In this document: positions 26,247 through 33,804 of the stretch, in pieces
Position numbering within the stretch: the stretch's first letter is position 1
Layout of the letters: each line of letters opens with the position of its first letter
From: a virus
Strand: one strand, 5' to 3'
Length of the DNA stretch: 64,000 bases
IMG/VR virus record: IMGVR_UViG_3300025096_000008
Span: 1 to 64,000 of that record
Notes under the pieces: model-generated
What the model was told of the DNA's origin: nothing
Seen by the model: the letters and a program-made list of their open reading frames with translations, nothing else
Databases searched by the model: none
Program-made: the position numbers and the translations under genes

Positions 26247-26423
26247 ATGAAAAAACCGAAAATAGAAACTCTCAAAGAAACAGTCAAGATATCTATAGAT
26301 GCGATAGAGAACCTTCTTGACGAAATATTTCTCCTGAGAGAAGAGAATGAAAAGATAAAGAAGAAGCTGAAGTCTGTTAGGGCGAAGCTTAAGCGATTGG
26401 TATCTGAGAATGGGCGAAAATAA
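26247..26423 (+). CDS. Small coiled-coil protein
   Basis: 58 residues, Lys/Glu-rich, almost entirely helical: KISIDAIENLLDEIFLLREE then NEKIKKKLKSVRAKLKRLVSE. Its ATG lies 12 bases after the clpP stop, and its end overlaps the 5' nuclease gene by 14 bases, the pattern of real coupled phage genes. It resembles stand-alone leucine-zipper peptides. No function assigned. Confidence 0.6.
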   Translation: MKKPKIETLKETVKISIDAIENLLDEIFLLREENEKIKKKLKSVRAKLKRLVSENGRK

Positions 26424-27396
26424 GAAAAGAATAATGATAGTTGATGGTCACAATGCTTTTATTAGGCACTATATTGTGAACCCAACTATCTCCTCCAACG
26501 GTCAGCCCATCGGAGGTTTAGTAGGCTTCCTCCAGGGACTACAGAAGCTAGCAAGAACGATAAAACCAGATCTGATATCTGTTGTGTGGGACGGAGAAAA
26601 CGGCAGCCGCCGCCGTCGAAGCATCGTCAAGGGGTACAAGGAAGGCAGGAAGCCAGTTCGGCTCAATCGATTTATAAGAAACCTGCCTGAGAATGAAGAG
26701 TCAAAAAATCTCATCTGGCAGCAGGTCAGAGTGCTTGAATACCTAAATGAGACCCCCGTGATTCAGTTTATGTTCCCAGAAACAGAGGCAGATGACACCG
26801 TAGCATATGTGAGTCAACTCCCTCAGCTTAGTGACTGGCACAAAGTGATAGTATCCAGCGACAAGGATTTCTTCCAACTATGTGGTGATTCGACAATCTT
26901 ATATCGTCCCATACAGGACGAGGTTGTGAACAAGAATTCTATTTTGGAAAAATTCAGCATCCACCCCGATAACTTTGCCCTCGCTAGGGCAATCTCTGGG
27001 GATAAATCAGACAACCTTCCTGGTGTGCCGAGAGTTGGAATTCCGACTGTGGCAAAACGACTCCCATTCCTGTCGGAGGACAAGGAATATCTGGTAGCTG
27101 ATATAGAGAAATATTGTGAAGAGAGAGAGGAAGAAAAGGTTAAGTTTTATAGAGATGTTTTGGAGAATATTGATATCGTAAAAATCAATTACAAGATGAT
27201 GCAACTCTATTCACCATCCCTCTCAACTCAGACAACTAGAAAAATAAGGGAAACATTTGACGAGTACATTCCCCTGTTTAATAAGACGGGAATGGTAAAG
27301 CTTCTGTTTGAAGACGGCTGCCCTCAAATCAACCTCGACAATCTCTTTGCCCTATTTCAGAGAACTGTTTATGAACTAAAGAAACAAACCTCTTGA
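26410..27396 (+). CDS. rnh: 5'-3' exonuclease / RNase H (FEN family)
   Basis: 328 residues. Metal-binding acids of the FEN/T4 RNase H family are in order: IMIVDGHNAF (~8), VVWDGENGSRRR (~59), PETEADDTVAYVSQ (~122), IVSSDKDFFQLCG (~148) and the helix-hairpin-helix ISGDKSDNLPGVPRVG (~195). T4 Rnh is 305 residues and removes RNA primers and flaps. It supplies the 5' nuclease activity missing from the mini family-A polymerase, so the two could act together like PolA (inference). Confidence 0.9.
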   Translation: MGENKKRIMIVDGHNAFIRHYIVNPTISSNGQPIGGLVGFLQGLQKLARTIKPDLISVVWDGENGSRRRRSIVKGYKEGRKPVRLNRFIRNLPENEESKNLIWQQVRVLEYLNETPVIQFMFPETEADDTVAYVSQLPQLSDWHKVIVSSDKDFFQLCGDSTILYRPIQDEVVNKNSILEKFSIHPDNFALARAISGDKSDNLPGVPRVGIPTVAKRLPFLSEDKEYLVADIEKYCEEREEEKVKFYRDVLENIDIVKINYKMMQLYSPSLSTQTTRKIRETFDEYIPLFNKTGMVKLLFEDGCPQINLDNLFALFQRTVYELKKQTS

Positions 27397-27421
27397 CTTT
27401 CGAAAGAAAAAAAGGTATACT
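27393..27421 (+). promoter_or_regulatory. Sigma70 promoter for replicative helicase
   Basis: TTGACT (27393-27398), 17 bases, TATACT (27416-27421), overlapping the end of the 5' nuclease gene and 21 bases before the helicase ATG. Confidence 0.85.
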
Positions 27422-27442
27422 ATATACCTGGGAGAAAAATAC

Positions 27443-28798
27443 ATGGAATTAGACAACGATTCGACTTTTGGCTCTTTCGGAAAAGGATTCCAAGAATCCC
27501 TAGCAAAGATGATTCTAGATGATTCTCGCTTTTCGACACAGATTGGCGAAGTGCTTAACATAAATTTCTTTGAATTAAAGTATCTTCAAAATTTTGTAGA
27601 TAAAGTTTATCTGTATAAAGAGAAATACAAGAAGCACCCATCGAGAGACACGTTCGAGAGCATTCTCAAAAGCGAAACTTCCTCTGGGAACGAAGCCGTT
27701 AGAAAGCAGGTTCGGGATTTTTATGTCCGAATCGCCAGCGGAAACTTCTCTAATGTTGATGAAGAGTATGTCCAGGATAAATCCCTTGACTTCTGTCGGA
27801 AGCAAAAGCTCCAAGAAGCTATGCTCAAAAGTGTGAAGCTCATGCAAAAGTCTTCCTTCGACGAAGTTAGCAAGATCATCAATGATGCTCTCAAGCTAGG
27901 TGTCGATAACGATACTGGGTATGATTTCATAAAAGATTTTGAGGCAAGGTACGAACTCAGATCCAGGCATCCAATTGCAACTGGCTGGGGAGAACTAGAT
28001 AGAATCACTGGCGGAGGTATGGGAAAGGGAGAACTCGGAGTCGTTATAGCTCCCACTGGTGTAGGTAAAAGCATGGTGCTAGCTCACTTGGGCGCCATGG
28101 CACTGAAGAACGGAGTAAATGTTGTCCACTATACACTAGAGCTTCAGGACATGACAATTGGGAATAGATATGATAGTTGCCTGACTGGAATCCCCATCAA
28201 CGAACTTCGTCACAGTAAAGAAGATGTATTCGAGGAGATCAAGGAACTGCCAGGAAAGCTTTTGATCAAAGAATACCCAACGAAGTCGGCTACCACCCAG
28301 ACTCTCAGGACTCACCTGGAGAAGCTCCGAAACCGAGATTTCAAGCCTGGAATGATCGTTGTTGACTATGGCGACATTTTGAAGCCTATTTCACACTCGA
28401 AGGAGAAAAGGGAAGAGCTCGAAACTATTTATGAAGAGTTGAGGGCAATCGCTCATGAATTCGAGTGCCCCGTCTGGACAGCGTCTCAAACGAACAGGAG
28501 TGGGATAAATGCTGAAGTCATTACAATGGAATCTATTAGTGAAGCATTCTCGAAATGTTTCGTGGCTGATTTTATTTTCTCAGTATCAAGAACTGGTGCT
28601 GACAAGATGAACAATACGGGGAGGGTTTATATAGCCAAAAATAGGAATGGTATTGACGGTGTAGTGTTTCCAATTTTTATGGACCCAGGAAATGTCTCGA
28701 TAAAGGTATTTCCACAAGACGAGCACTCGGCAGAGGTTTTGTCGGGTCCACAGAAGGTATATAAGATGCTCAGGGATGAAACAAGAAAAGAAGATTAG
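27443..28798 (+). CDS. 41: Replicative DNA helicase (gp41/DnaB-like)
   Basis: 451 residues, near T4 gp41 (475). Helical N-terminal domain (~1-160), then the RecA-like ATPase: TGWGELDRITGGGMGKGELGVVI, Walker A APTGVGKSMVLAH (~207), the H-bonding TLELQDMTIGNRYD, Walker B GMIVVDYGDILKP (~311), and the sensor WTASQTNRSG (~353). It forms a hexameric 5'-3' helicase at the fork. No primase was recognised in this window. Confidence 0.93.
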   Translation: MELDNDSTFGSFGKGFQESLAKMILDDSRFSTQIGEVLNINFFELKYLQNFVDKVYLYKEKYKKHPSRDTFESILKSETSSGNEAVRKQVRDFYVRIASGNFSNVDEEYVQDKSLDFCRKQKLQEAMLKSVKLMQKSSFDEVSKIINDALKLGVDNDTGYDFIKDFEARYELRSRHPIATGWGELDRITGGGMGKGELGVVIAPTGVGKSMVLAHLGAMALKNGVNVVHYTLELQDMTIGNRYDSCLTGIPINELRHSKEDVFEEIKELPGKLLIKEYPTKSATTQTLRTHLEKLRNRDFKPGMIVVDYGDILKPISHSKEKREELETIYEELRAIAHEFECPVWTASQTNRSGINAEVITMESISEAFSKCFVADFIFSVSRTGADKMNNTGRVYIAKNRNGIDGVVFPIFMDPGNVSIKVFPQDEHSAEVLSGPQKVYKMLRDETRKED

Positions 28799-28829
28799 TA
28801 AATAAAGACCAACAAATAGGAGAGAGAAA

Positions 28830-30686
28830 ATGGAATTAGCAAGTGAGATTTTGAGCAATATTACCGTTCACATGAAATATGCTCGGTACTTAGAGGATAA
28901 AAAGAGAAGGGAAACTTGGGATGAGCTAGTCACTAGGAACAAGCATATGCACCAGAAAAAGTATCCTCACCTCTATGATGATATAGAAGAAGCTTACAAG
29001 CTAGTTCACGACAAGAAGGTGTTGCCTTCTATGAGGTCGCTACAGTTCAGCGGCAAGCCTATTGAGATTTCGCCTAACCGAATCTATAACTGTGCTTATT
29101 TACCGGTAGATGATTGGCGAGCATTTGGGGAGATCTTGTTTCTCCTCCTCGGCGGAACGGGAGTAGGGTATAGTGTACAATCCCATCATGTAGAAGAGCT
29201 CCCAGAGATTAAAAAGCCAAATCCAGGCAAAATAAAGAGATACCTAGTTAGCGATAGCATTGAGGGCTGGGCTGACTCCGTGAAAGTTCTTATGAAGTCT
29301 TACTTTCGAGGAACTGCCACCTTAGATTTCGATTTCAGTGACATTCGCCCCAAAGGCTCCCAACTGATTACCAGTGGCGGCAAGGCACCTGGACCAGAGC
29401 CACTCAAAAACTGCTTGAGACACATCAAAAGTATCTTGAATGAAAAGTCTGACGGAGATCAGCTTCGACCGATTGAGGTTCACGATATCGTTTGCTATAT
29501 TGCTGATGCCGTATTGGCAGGCGGCATCCGTCGAGCAGCTTTGATATCCCTGTTCTCTGCAGATGATGACGAGATGATAGCTAGCAAATACGGCAACTGG
29601 TATGAGCTCAATCCACAACGAGGGAGAGCAAACAATAGTGCTGTTCTTTTACGACACAAGGTGGACGAAGAGTTCTTTTTCCAGTTGTGGGAGAAGATAA
29701 AGTTAAGCAACTCGGGCGAGCCGGGGATATACTTTTCTAACGATAAAGATTATGGCACCAACCCGTGCTGTGAAATTGCACTAAGACCGTTTCAGTTCTG
29801 TAACTTGTGTGAGGTTAATGCTTCAACGGTAGAGGGGCAGGAAGACTTGGAAGCTAGGATTCGTGCTGCTACCCTTATCGGCACCCTACAGGCAGGATAT
29901 ACTAACTTTCATTATTTAAGATCTGTATGGCAACGAACCACCGAGAGAGAGGCTCTTCTGGGCATTAGTCTGACCGGCATTGCTTCGAATAAGATACAAG
30001 ACTTGGATGTGAAGGCAGCAGCAAAAGCGGCACGACAAAAGAACAAAGAGGTGTCGTCATTGATTGGAATCAAGAGTGCCGCCAGGGTCACCACCATCAA
30101 GCCAGCGGGAACAACTTCGCTAGCACTTGGTTGTAGTTCTGGGATCCATGCTTGGCATAGCCAGCATTATATTCGCCGGATAAGAGTAGGAAAAAACGAG
30201 CCAATATATGGATATCTACTAAAGAACCATCCAGAGCTTGTTGAGGATGAGTATTTTCGACCTCACGACACAGCCGTCATCTCAGTCCCACAGAAGGCAC
30301 CAGAAGGAGCAACATTGAGGGACGAGAGTGCCCTAGATCTCCTCCAGAGGATCAAGTGGTTTTCCAAAAATTGGATAAAGCCGGGACACTCTAAAGGACA
30401 AAACACCCATAATATCTCTGCTACAATATCGATCAAAGATAACGAATGGGAAACCGTCGGTCGCTGGATGTGGGACAACCGAGGATGCTACAACGGGATT
30501 TCTTGCTTGCCGTATGATGGAGGTTCTTATGTTCAAGAGCCGTTCGAAGAATGTTCGGAGGAAACCTACGAGGAGATGATGAAGCATCTTAAGGATGTTG
30601 ATCTCACTCAGATCAGTGAAACGGAAGACAATACTGATCTCAAAGGTGAGCTAGCATGTGCCGGCGGAAGCTGTGAGATAAAATAA
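28830..30686 (+). CDS. nrdJ: Class II (adenosylcobalamin-dependent) ribonucleotide reductase
   Basis: 618 residues, shorter than Lactobacillus RTPR (739) but with the same block order: NRIYNCAYLPVDDWRAF, LLGGTGVGYSVQ, GGIRRAALISLFSADDDEM, SGEPGIYFSNDKDYGTNPCCEIAL, QFCNLCEVNAST (active-site Cys), PAGTTSLALGCSSGIHAWHS and a C-terminal shuttle pair CAGGSC. It converts ribonucleoside triphosphates to deoxy forms, generating its radical from B12, so the host must supply cobalamin. One polypeptide is sufficient and there is no small subunit. It is probably transcribed with the helicase. Confidence 0.93.
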   Translation: MELASEILSNITVHMKYARYLEDKKRRETWDELVTRNKHMHQKKYPHLYDDIEEAYKLVHDKKVLPSMRSLQFSGKPIEISPNRIYNCAYLPVDDWRAFGEILFLLLGGTGVGYSVQSHHVEELPEIKKPNPGKIKRYLVSDSIEGWADSVKVLMKSYFRGTATLDFDFSDIRPKGSQLITSGGKAPGPEPLKNCLRHIKSILNEKSDGDQLRPIEVHDIVCYIADAVLAGGIRRAALISLFSADDDEMIASKYGNWYELNPQRGRANNSAVLLRHKVDEEFFFQLWEKIKLSNSGEPGIYFSNDKDYGTNPCCEIALRPFQFCNLCEVNASTVEGQEDLEARIRAATLIGTLQAGYTNFHYLRSVWQRTTEREALLGISLTGIASNKIQDLDVKAAAKAARQKNKEVSSLIGIKSAARVTTIKPAGTTSLALGCSSGIHAWHSQHYIRRIRVGKNEPIYGYLLKNHPELVEDEYFRPHDTAVISVPQKAPEGATLRDESALDLLQRIKWFSKNWIKPGHSKGQNTHNISATISIKDNEWETVGRWMWDNRGCYNGISCLPYDGGSYVQEPFEECSEETYEEMMKHLKDVDLTQISETEDNTDLKGELACAGGSCEIK

Positions 30687-30689
30687 AGC

Positions 30690-30718
30690 TTGACACGGCA
30701 AAAAGAGTATGCTATACT
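30690..30718 (+). promoter_or_regulatory. Sigma70 promoter before GapR-like gene
   Basis: TTGACA (30690-30695), 17 bases, TATACT (30713-30718), directly after the nrdJ stop. Confidence 0.88.
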
Positions 30719-30744
30719 TAGACAATAAACAAAAAGGAGGCTAT

Positions 30745-31023
30745 ATGTCTAATGGTAATTTGAAGGTAGTTGATGGTGGAAATGACGTGGAGAAGGAGAA
30801 CAGAATTGTCGATTACATTAAATCACTTTCTGCCTTGGAAACCGAAATGGAGCCATATAAGGAACAGAAGCGAGATCTAAAACAAAACTATGTGGAGAAC
30901 GGATGGCTCTCCAAGGAAGAGATCTCTGCCGCTGTTAAAGCTTATCGACTGATGAAGTCGGAAGTTGATCTTGAGCAAATGAGAGATTTCTTTGAGCTCT
31001 ATTCTAAGACGAAGGTGTGCTGA
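30745..31023 (+). CDS. GapR-like (DUF2312-type) DNA-binding protein
   Basis: 92 residues from ATG 30745 with a strong AAGGAGG. The earlier ATG lies inside the promoter. The predicted all-helical core reads RIVDYIKSLSALETEMEPYK, then EQKRDLKQNYVENGW, and ISAAVKAYRLMKSEVDLEQM, matching the layout of GapR (long coiled helices, ALRKVIRLRK-like segment). GapR of alphaproteobacteria clamps over-twisted DNA ahead of polymerases. A similar role on phage DNA is inference. It ends in a TGATGA overlap with the GroES-like gene. Confidence 0.6.
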   Translation: MSNGNLKVVDGGNDVEKENRIVDYIKSLSALETEMEPYKEQKRDLKQNYVENGWLSKEEISAAVKAYRLMKSEVDLEQMRDFFELYSKTKVC

Positions 31024-31298
31024 TGAAATATTCCCCCTTCAATAGGCATTTGATGCTAGAGGAGTGTGAAGTCAATGAGGAGACTCCTATTTCGAAGGTA
31101 CTGGTACCGGACGACTATAAAGCTGTTAAAGATTTTGGCACTTATAGGGTTGTGGGCAAGTCTATGGACAGCTCTCCAGTATTTGCCGTTAATTCTAGAG
31201 TTATTGTAGAAGAGTCTATGGTAAGGTCAGTAAGTTTAGGCGACAAAAAGATATTCATAATCCCAGAGAACTTTGTTGTTCTTTATGAAAATGAATGA
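31023..31298 (+). CDS. groES: GroES-like co-chaperonin (gp31-like)
   Basis: 91 residues. The strand pattern matches the GroES barrel: PFNRHLMLEECEV (first strands), a mobile-loop-like NEETPISKVLVPDD, YRVVGKSM, NSRVIVEESMVRSVSLGDKK, and the C-terminal FIIPENFVVLYENE that aligns with the 'yxivxExdILAvie' end of GroES. Identity is low, as for T4 gp31. Unusually, a phage GroEL lies about 12 kb downstream (42677-44242), so both halves of a chaperonin may be phage-encoded. Overlaps neighbours at both ends. Confidence 0.65.
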   Translation: MKYSPFNRHLMLEECEVNEETPISKVLVPDDYKAVKDFGTYRVVGKSMDSSPVFAVNSRVIVEESMVRSVSLGDKKIFIIPENFVVLYENE

Positions 31299-32095
31299 AG
31301 AATAAAATATACCAATATGATAGAATAATAATTGGGGGATCCTTGGCATCGTTGTTATGTGGGTATTGTTATAATATTCCCGTAATCTATACGATGCCGA
31401 GGATACCTTTATTTTTTGAGACTGATGAGCGACTAGGCAGCAAGAGTCAGCTATGGAGAGAGTTGTCCGCAACCATGTCTCTGTCTGGCTTGCTCCCGAT
31501 GGAAAACAAGACTCAAAGCATCCGAATTGAGGACGGCACCCTCAAAGCCTTTACAGAAGATCCGGTATACGGTCATTTCGCCTTTGATGATATCATTGTC
31601 TTTGACGACACCGAGATTCATGGCTGGGATGGGAAGATTGAAAAAGAAAAGAAGCTTATGGTGCTTGACTGGATGAACGATAGAGGGAGCTCCCCTCACG
31701 ATATAGACTTCCTCGAAACTCCAGATGACTTTGTGAGAGATGTTCACTTTTATTTGTCTGATAGGATTTTCGGAAACCCACAGAAGAAGAAAGACATTCT
31801 TTCTATCTCGTGGCTAACAGAGCAGCAGATCAGGAGTGTGGAATACACCGACACTTATGCCAGGTTCAAGGTATTGGAAATGATGACGGATGCTGGAATC
31901 AAAGGAAGAAAGAACGGCATAGATAAGAAGACTGGCAGAGAAAAGAACCTCTCTATAAAGTTAGAGACAGCCAGCAGAGATGTCCTTCCTGTATTTAGAG
32001 AGCCATTCTCCGAGGAGCAGCTTTTGAGGCTATACGAGAAAGAACCCTCCCAGAACAAATATATCAGGACACTAAGAAAGTATCTGAATGGATGA
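31295..32095 (+). CDS. Rossmann/FAD-binding-like protein of unknown function
   Basis: 266 residues. The N-terminus QYDRIIIGGSLASLLCGYCYNIPVIYT looks like the strand-loop-helix of an FAD/NAD-binding fold (GGSLAS in place of GxGxxG), with the next strand NIPVIYT. The rest is helical and charged with no recognised motif. It overlaps the nucleotidyltransferase-like gene by 8 bases, so the two probably act together. A UDP-galactopyranose-mutase-like N-terminus is one possibility. Confidence 0.55.
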   Translation: MKNKIYQYDRIIIGGSLASLLCGYCYNIPVIYTMPRIPLFFETDERLGSKSQLWRELSATMSLSGLLPMENKTQSIRIEDGTLKAFTEDPVYGHFAFDDIIVFDDTEIHGWDGKIEKEKKLMVLDWMNDRGSSPHDIDFLETPDDFVRDVHFYLSDRIFGNPQKKKDILSISWLTEQQIRSVEYTDTYARFKVLEMMTDAGIKGRKNGIDKKTGREKNLSIKLETASRDVLPVFREPFSEEQLLRLYEKEPSQNKYIRTLRKYLNG

Positions 32096-33032
32096 GATCA
32101 AGCCAATTGGCGACACAACATACTTTACCTTAGCGGGGATCATTCCCGTCGCTGGGGAGAAGCTGGATTTTGGCTTCCCGTGGCACGACTCCTTGATGCC
32201 CATTGGAAAGGATTATCTTGCTGTAGAACGAAGTGTCTATGAGTGTGCCATGGCTGGCTGTGAGAGTATCTGGATAGTGTGCCATCGAGAGATGCAGCCC
32301 CTAATAAGACATCGGATAGGAGATTGGATTGTTGATCCGGTTTGGACAGCAGCAAACAGAAGGAAGTTTTCATTCTTTGGCGGAGGCAAGCAGCACGAAA
32401 AGACGATACCCATCTTCTATGTCCCCATCCACCCAAAGGACAGAGACAAGCGAGACTGCTTGGCTTGGAGCGTCATCTACGGTTCGATGAGAGCATTCTC
32501 CGTATCTAAGATCATAAGTAAGTGGACTGTCCCAGACAAATACTATGTTTCTTTTCCGTATGGAGTTCACAGTGTCCGAAGCCTTAGAAAACATAGGAAG
32601 GCTATATCCGACCAGAAGAAGAAGTTTTACATCTCTCACAACGGCAAGACGGTCAAGGATGGAGAGTATCTGTCTTTCACATTTGATGTGGAGGACTGGA
32701 AGAATTTCCGGAGGATAATAAGAAGCGAAGGCACCGGCATCTATGAGCCAGGATCTTATTTTGATGATGAGGAGAAGACTCTCAAGGGAGACAAGCTTCC
32801 GCCAGAGGAACGATACAGTGCCCGCCACTTCCCGCTAGAGAAAGTATTTGGGCAGCTAGACACGACAGGTCACACCATTATGGAAACAGACAGGTATTTC
32901 AACATCGGGAGTTGGGAGAACTATTGTACATATATGGCTGACGAATATTCAAAATATGTAATAAAACCAAAAATGATACTTAAATATCACGAACACAATC
33001 CTTTCGGCGAGGATACAAAAGAAGAAGTTTAG
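32088..33032 (+). CDS. Nucleotidyltransferase-like (GT-A fold) protein
   Basis: 314 residues. Residues ~14-75 read LAGIIPVAGEKLDFGFPWHD, SLMPIGKDYLAVERSVYECAMAGCESIWIVCHREM, the order of nucleotide-sugar pyrophosphorylases (nucleotide loop, 'P' motif, then AGCxxIxIVxxxxM). The usual GxGTRL loop is altered to AGEKLDFGFPW. The middle has YYVSFPYGVHSVRSLRKHR. Possible roles are activation of a sugar or other group for DNA or surface modification, but no transferase partner is visible. It is translationally coupled to the preceding gene. Confidence 0.55.
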   Translation: MDEIKPIGDTTYFTLAGIIPVAGEKLDFGFPWHDSLMPIGKDYLAVERSVYECAMAGCESIWIVCHREMQPLIRHRIGDWIVDPVWTAANRRKFSFFGGGKQHEKTIPIFYVPIHPKDRDKRDCLAWSVIYGSMRAFSVSKIISKWTVPDKYYVSFPYGVHSVRSLRKHRKAISDQKKKFYISHNGKTVKDGEYLSFTFDVEDWKNFRRIIRSEGTGIYEPGSYFDDEEKTLKGDKLPPEERYSARHFPLEKVFGQLDTTGHTIMETDRYFNIGSWENYCTYMADEYSKYVIKPKMILKYHEHNPFGEDTKEEV

Positions 33033-33042
33033 GACTACTTAT
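33033..33042 (+). promoter_or_regulatory. Candidate late promoter (GACTACTTAT)
   Basis: Box immediately after the nucleotidyltransferase stop and 19 bases before the DUF3293-like gene, inserted in an otherwise early region. Confidence 0.5.
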
Positions 33043-33061
33043 TAGGACTAAGGGAGAGAAA

Positions 33062-33709
33062 ATGAAAAAGATTATCAATGAATGGCGACAATACTTGAAC
33101 GAGTCATCTCTGTCTCGTGTATACCAGCATATTGGAGAGCATGACACGGCTATACTCACGGGCTTCCGTGGAGATCCATCTGATACCTCCAGGTGTGTAG
33201 AAGGCTCAGCAGAGTATGAGGAAGAGGTAGAGGAAGTGAAGAAGGGTAGGGCGAAAAGCTCGAACATGCTTCGGAACCGAGATGTGAAGGCTTCCTTATT
33301 GGCTAGCGGCTACGGAGTTACCAAAGTGGACGGCTCTTACATCGAAGACTTTGATACACCCTCGGCAATGGAAGTGTCGGAAGATAGCTTTTTCGTAGTC
33401 AACCTCAAAGATGATCCTTCTTTCGCTTCCAGAGTTGAGGAGATTGGTAAGAAGTTCTGCCAAGACTCCGTGTTAGTAATACCAAAAGGCGGCAAGGGAG
33501 CATACTTGCTTGGCACTAACAACAGCGAATTCCCTGGGCTCGGACAACAAATATCCGTAGGGGATATAAAAATGGGCAAAGAGTCGGAATTTATGACCCG
33601 AGTCGGCAAACGTCCATTTACTTTCGCTGAAGGGCTGGAGACATATAGTGATCTCTCCAAGAACGAGCGAATGGCTGTAAAGAACATCGCCAAGAAAATT
33701 CTCTCGTAA
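33062..33709 (+). CDS. DUF3293-like protein with a candidate capsid-targeting leader
   Basis: 215 residues. The N-terminus MKKIINEWRQYLNE|SSLSR resembles the T4 capsid-targeting peptides of internal proteins (e.g. short basic/hydrophobic start ending in IxE/LxE cut by gp21) and closely matches the start of the ART-like protein at 59749 (MKLLFENWRSHLEE). The body has AILTGFRGD, LRNRDVKASLLASGYGVTKV, DSFFVVNL, VEEIGKKFCQDSVLVIPKGGKG, YLLGTNNS, as I recall for DUF3293-type proteins. A late-type box precedes it although neighbours are early genes. Packaging into the head is a hypothesis. Confidence 0.6.
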   Translation: MKKIINEWRQYLNESSLSRVYQHIGEHDTAILTGFRGDPSDTSRCVEGSAEYEEEVEEVKKGRAKSSNMLRNRDVKASLLASGYGVTKVDGSYIEDFDTPSAMEVSEDSFFVVNLKDDPSFASRVEEIGKKFCQDSVLVIPKGGKGAYLLGTNNSEFPGLGQQISVGDIKMGKESEFMTRVGKRPFTFAEGLETYSDLSKNERMAVKNIAKKILS

Positions 33710-33741
33710 AATCAACAACTTACAAATACTCAACAAATCTC

Positions 33742-33770
33742 TTGACAAGAGATTTGTGATATGATATACT
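33742..33770 (+). promoter_or_regulatory. Sigma70 promoter for DnaE
   Basis: TTGACA (33742-33747), 17 bases, TATACT (33765-33770), 34 bases before the dnaE ATG. Confidence 0.9.
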
Positions 33771-33804
33771 CCTATAACTAACCCATTCCCAGGAGCTTTT
33801 TGAT

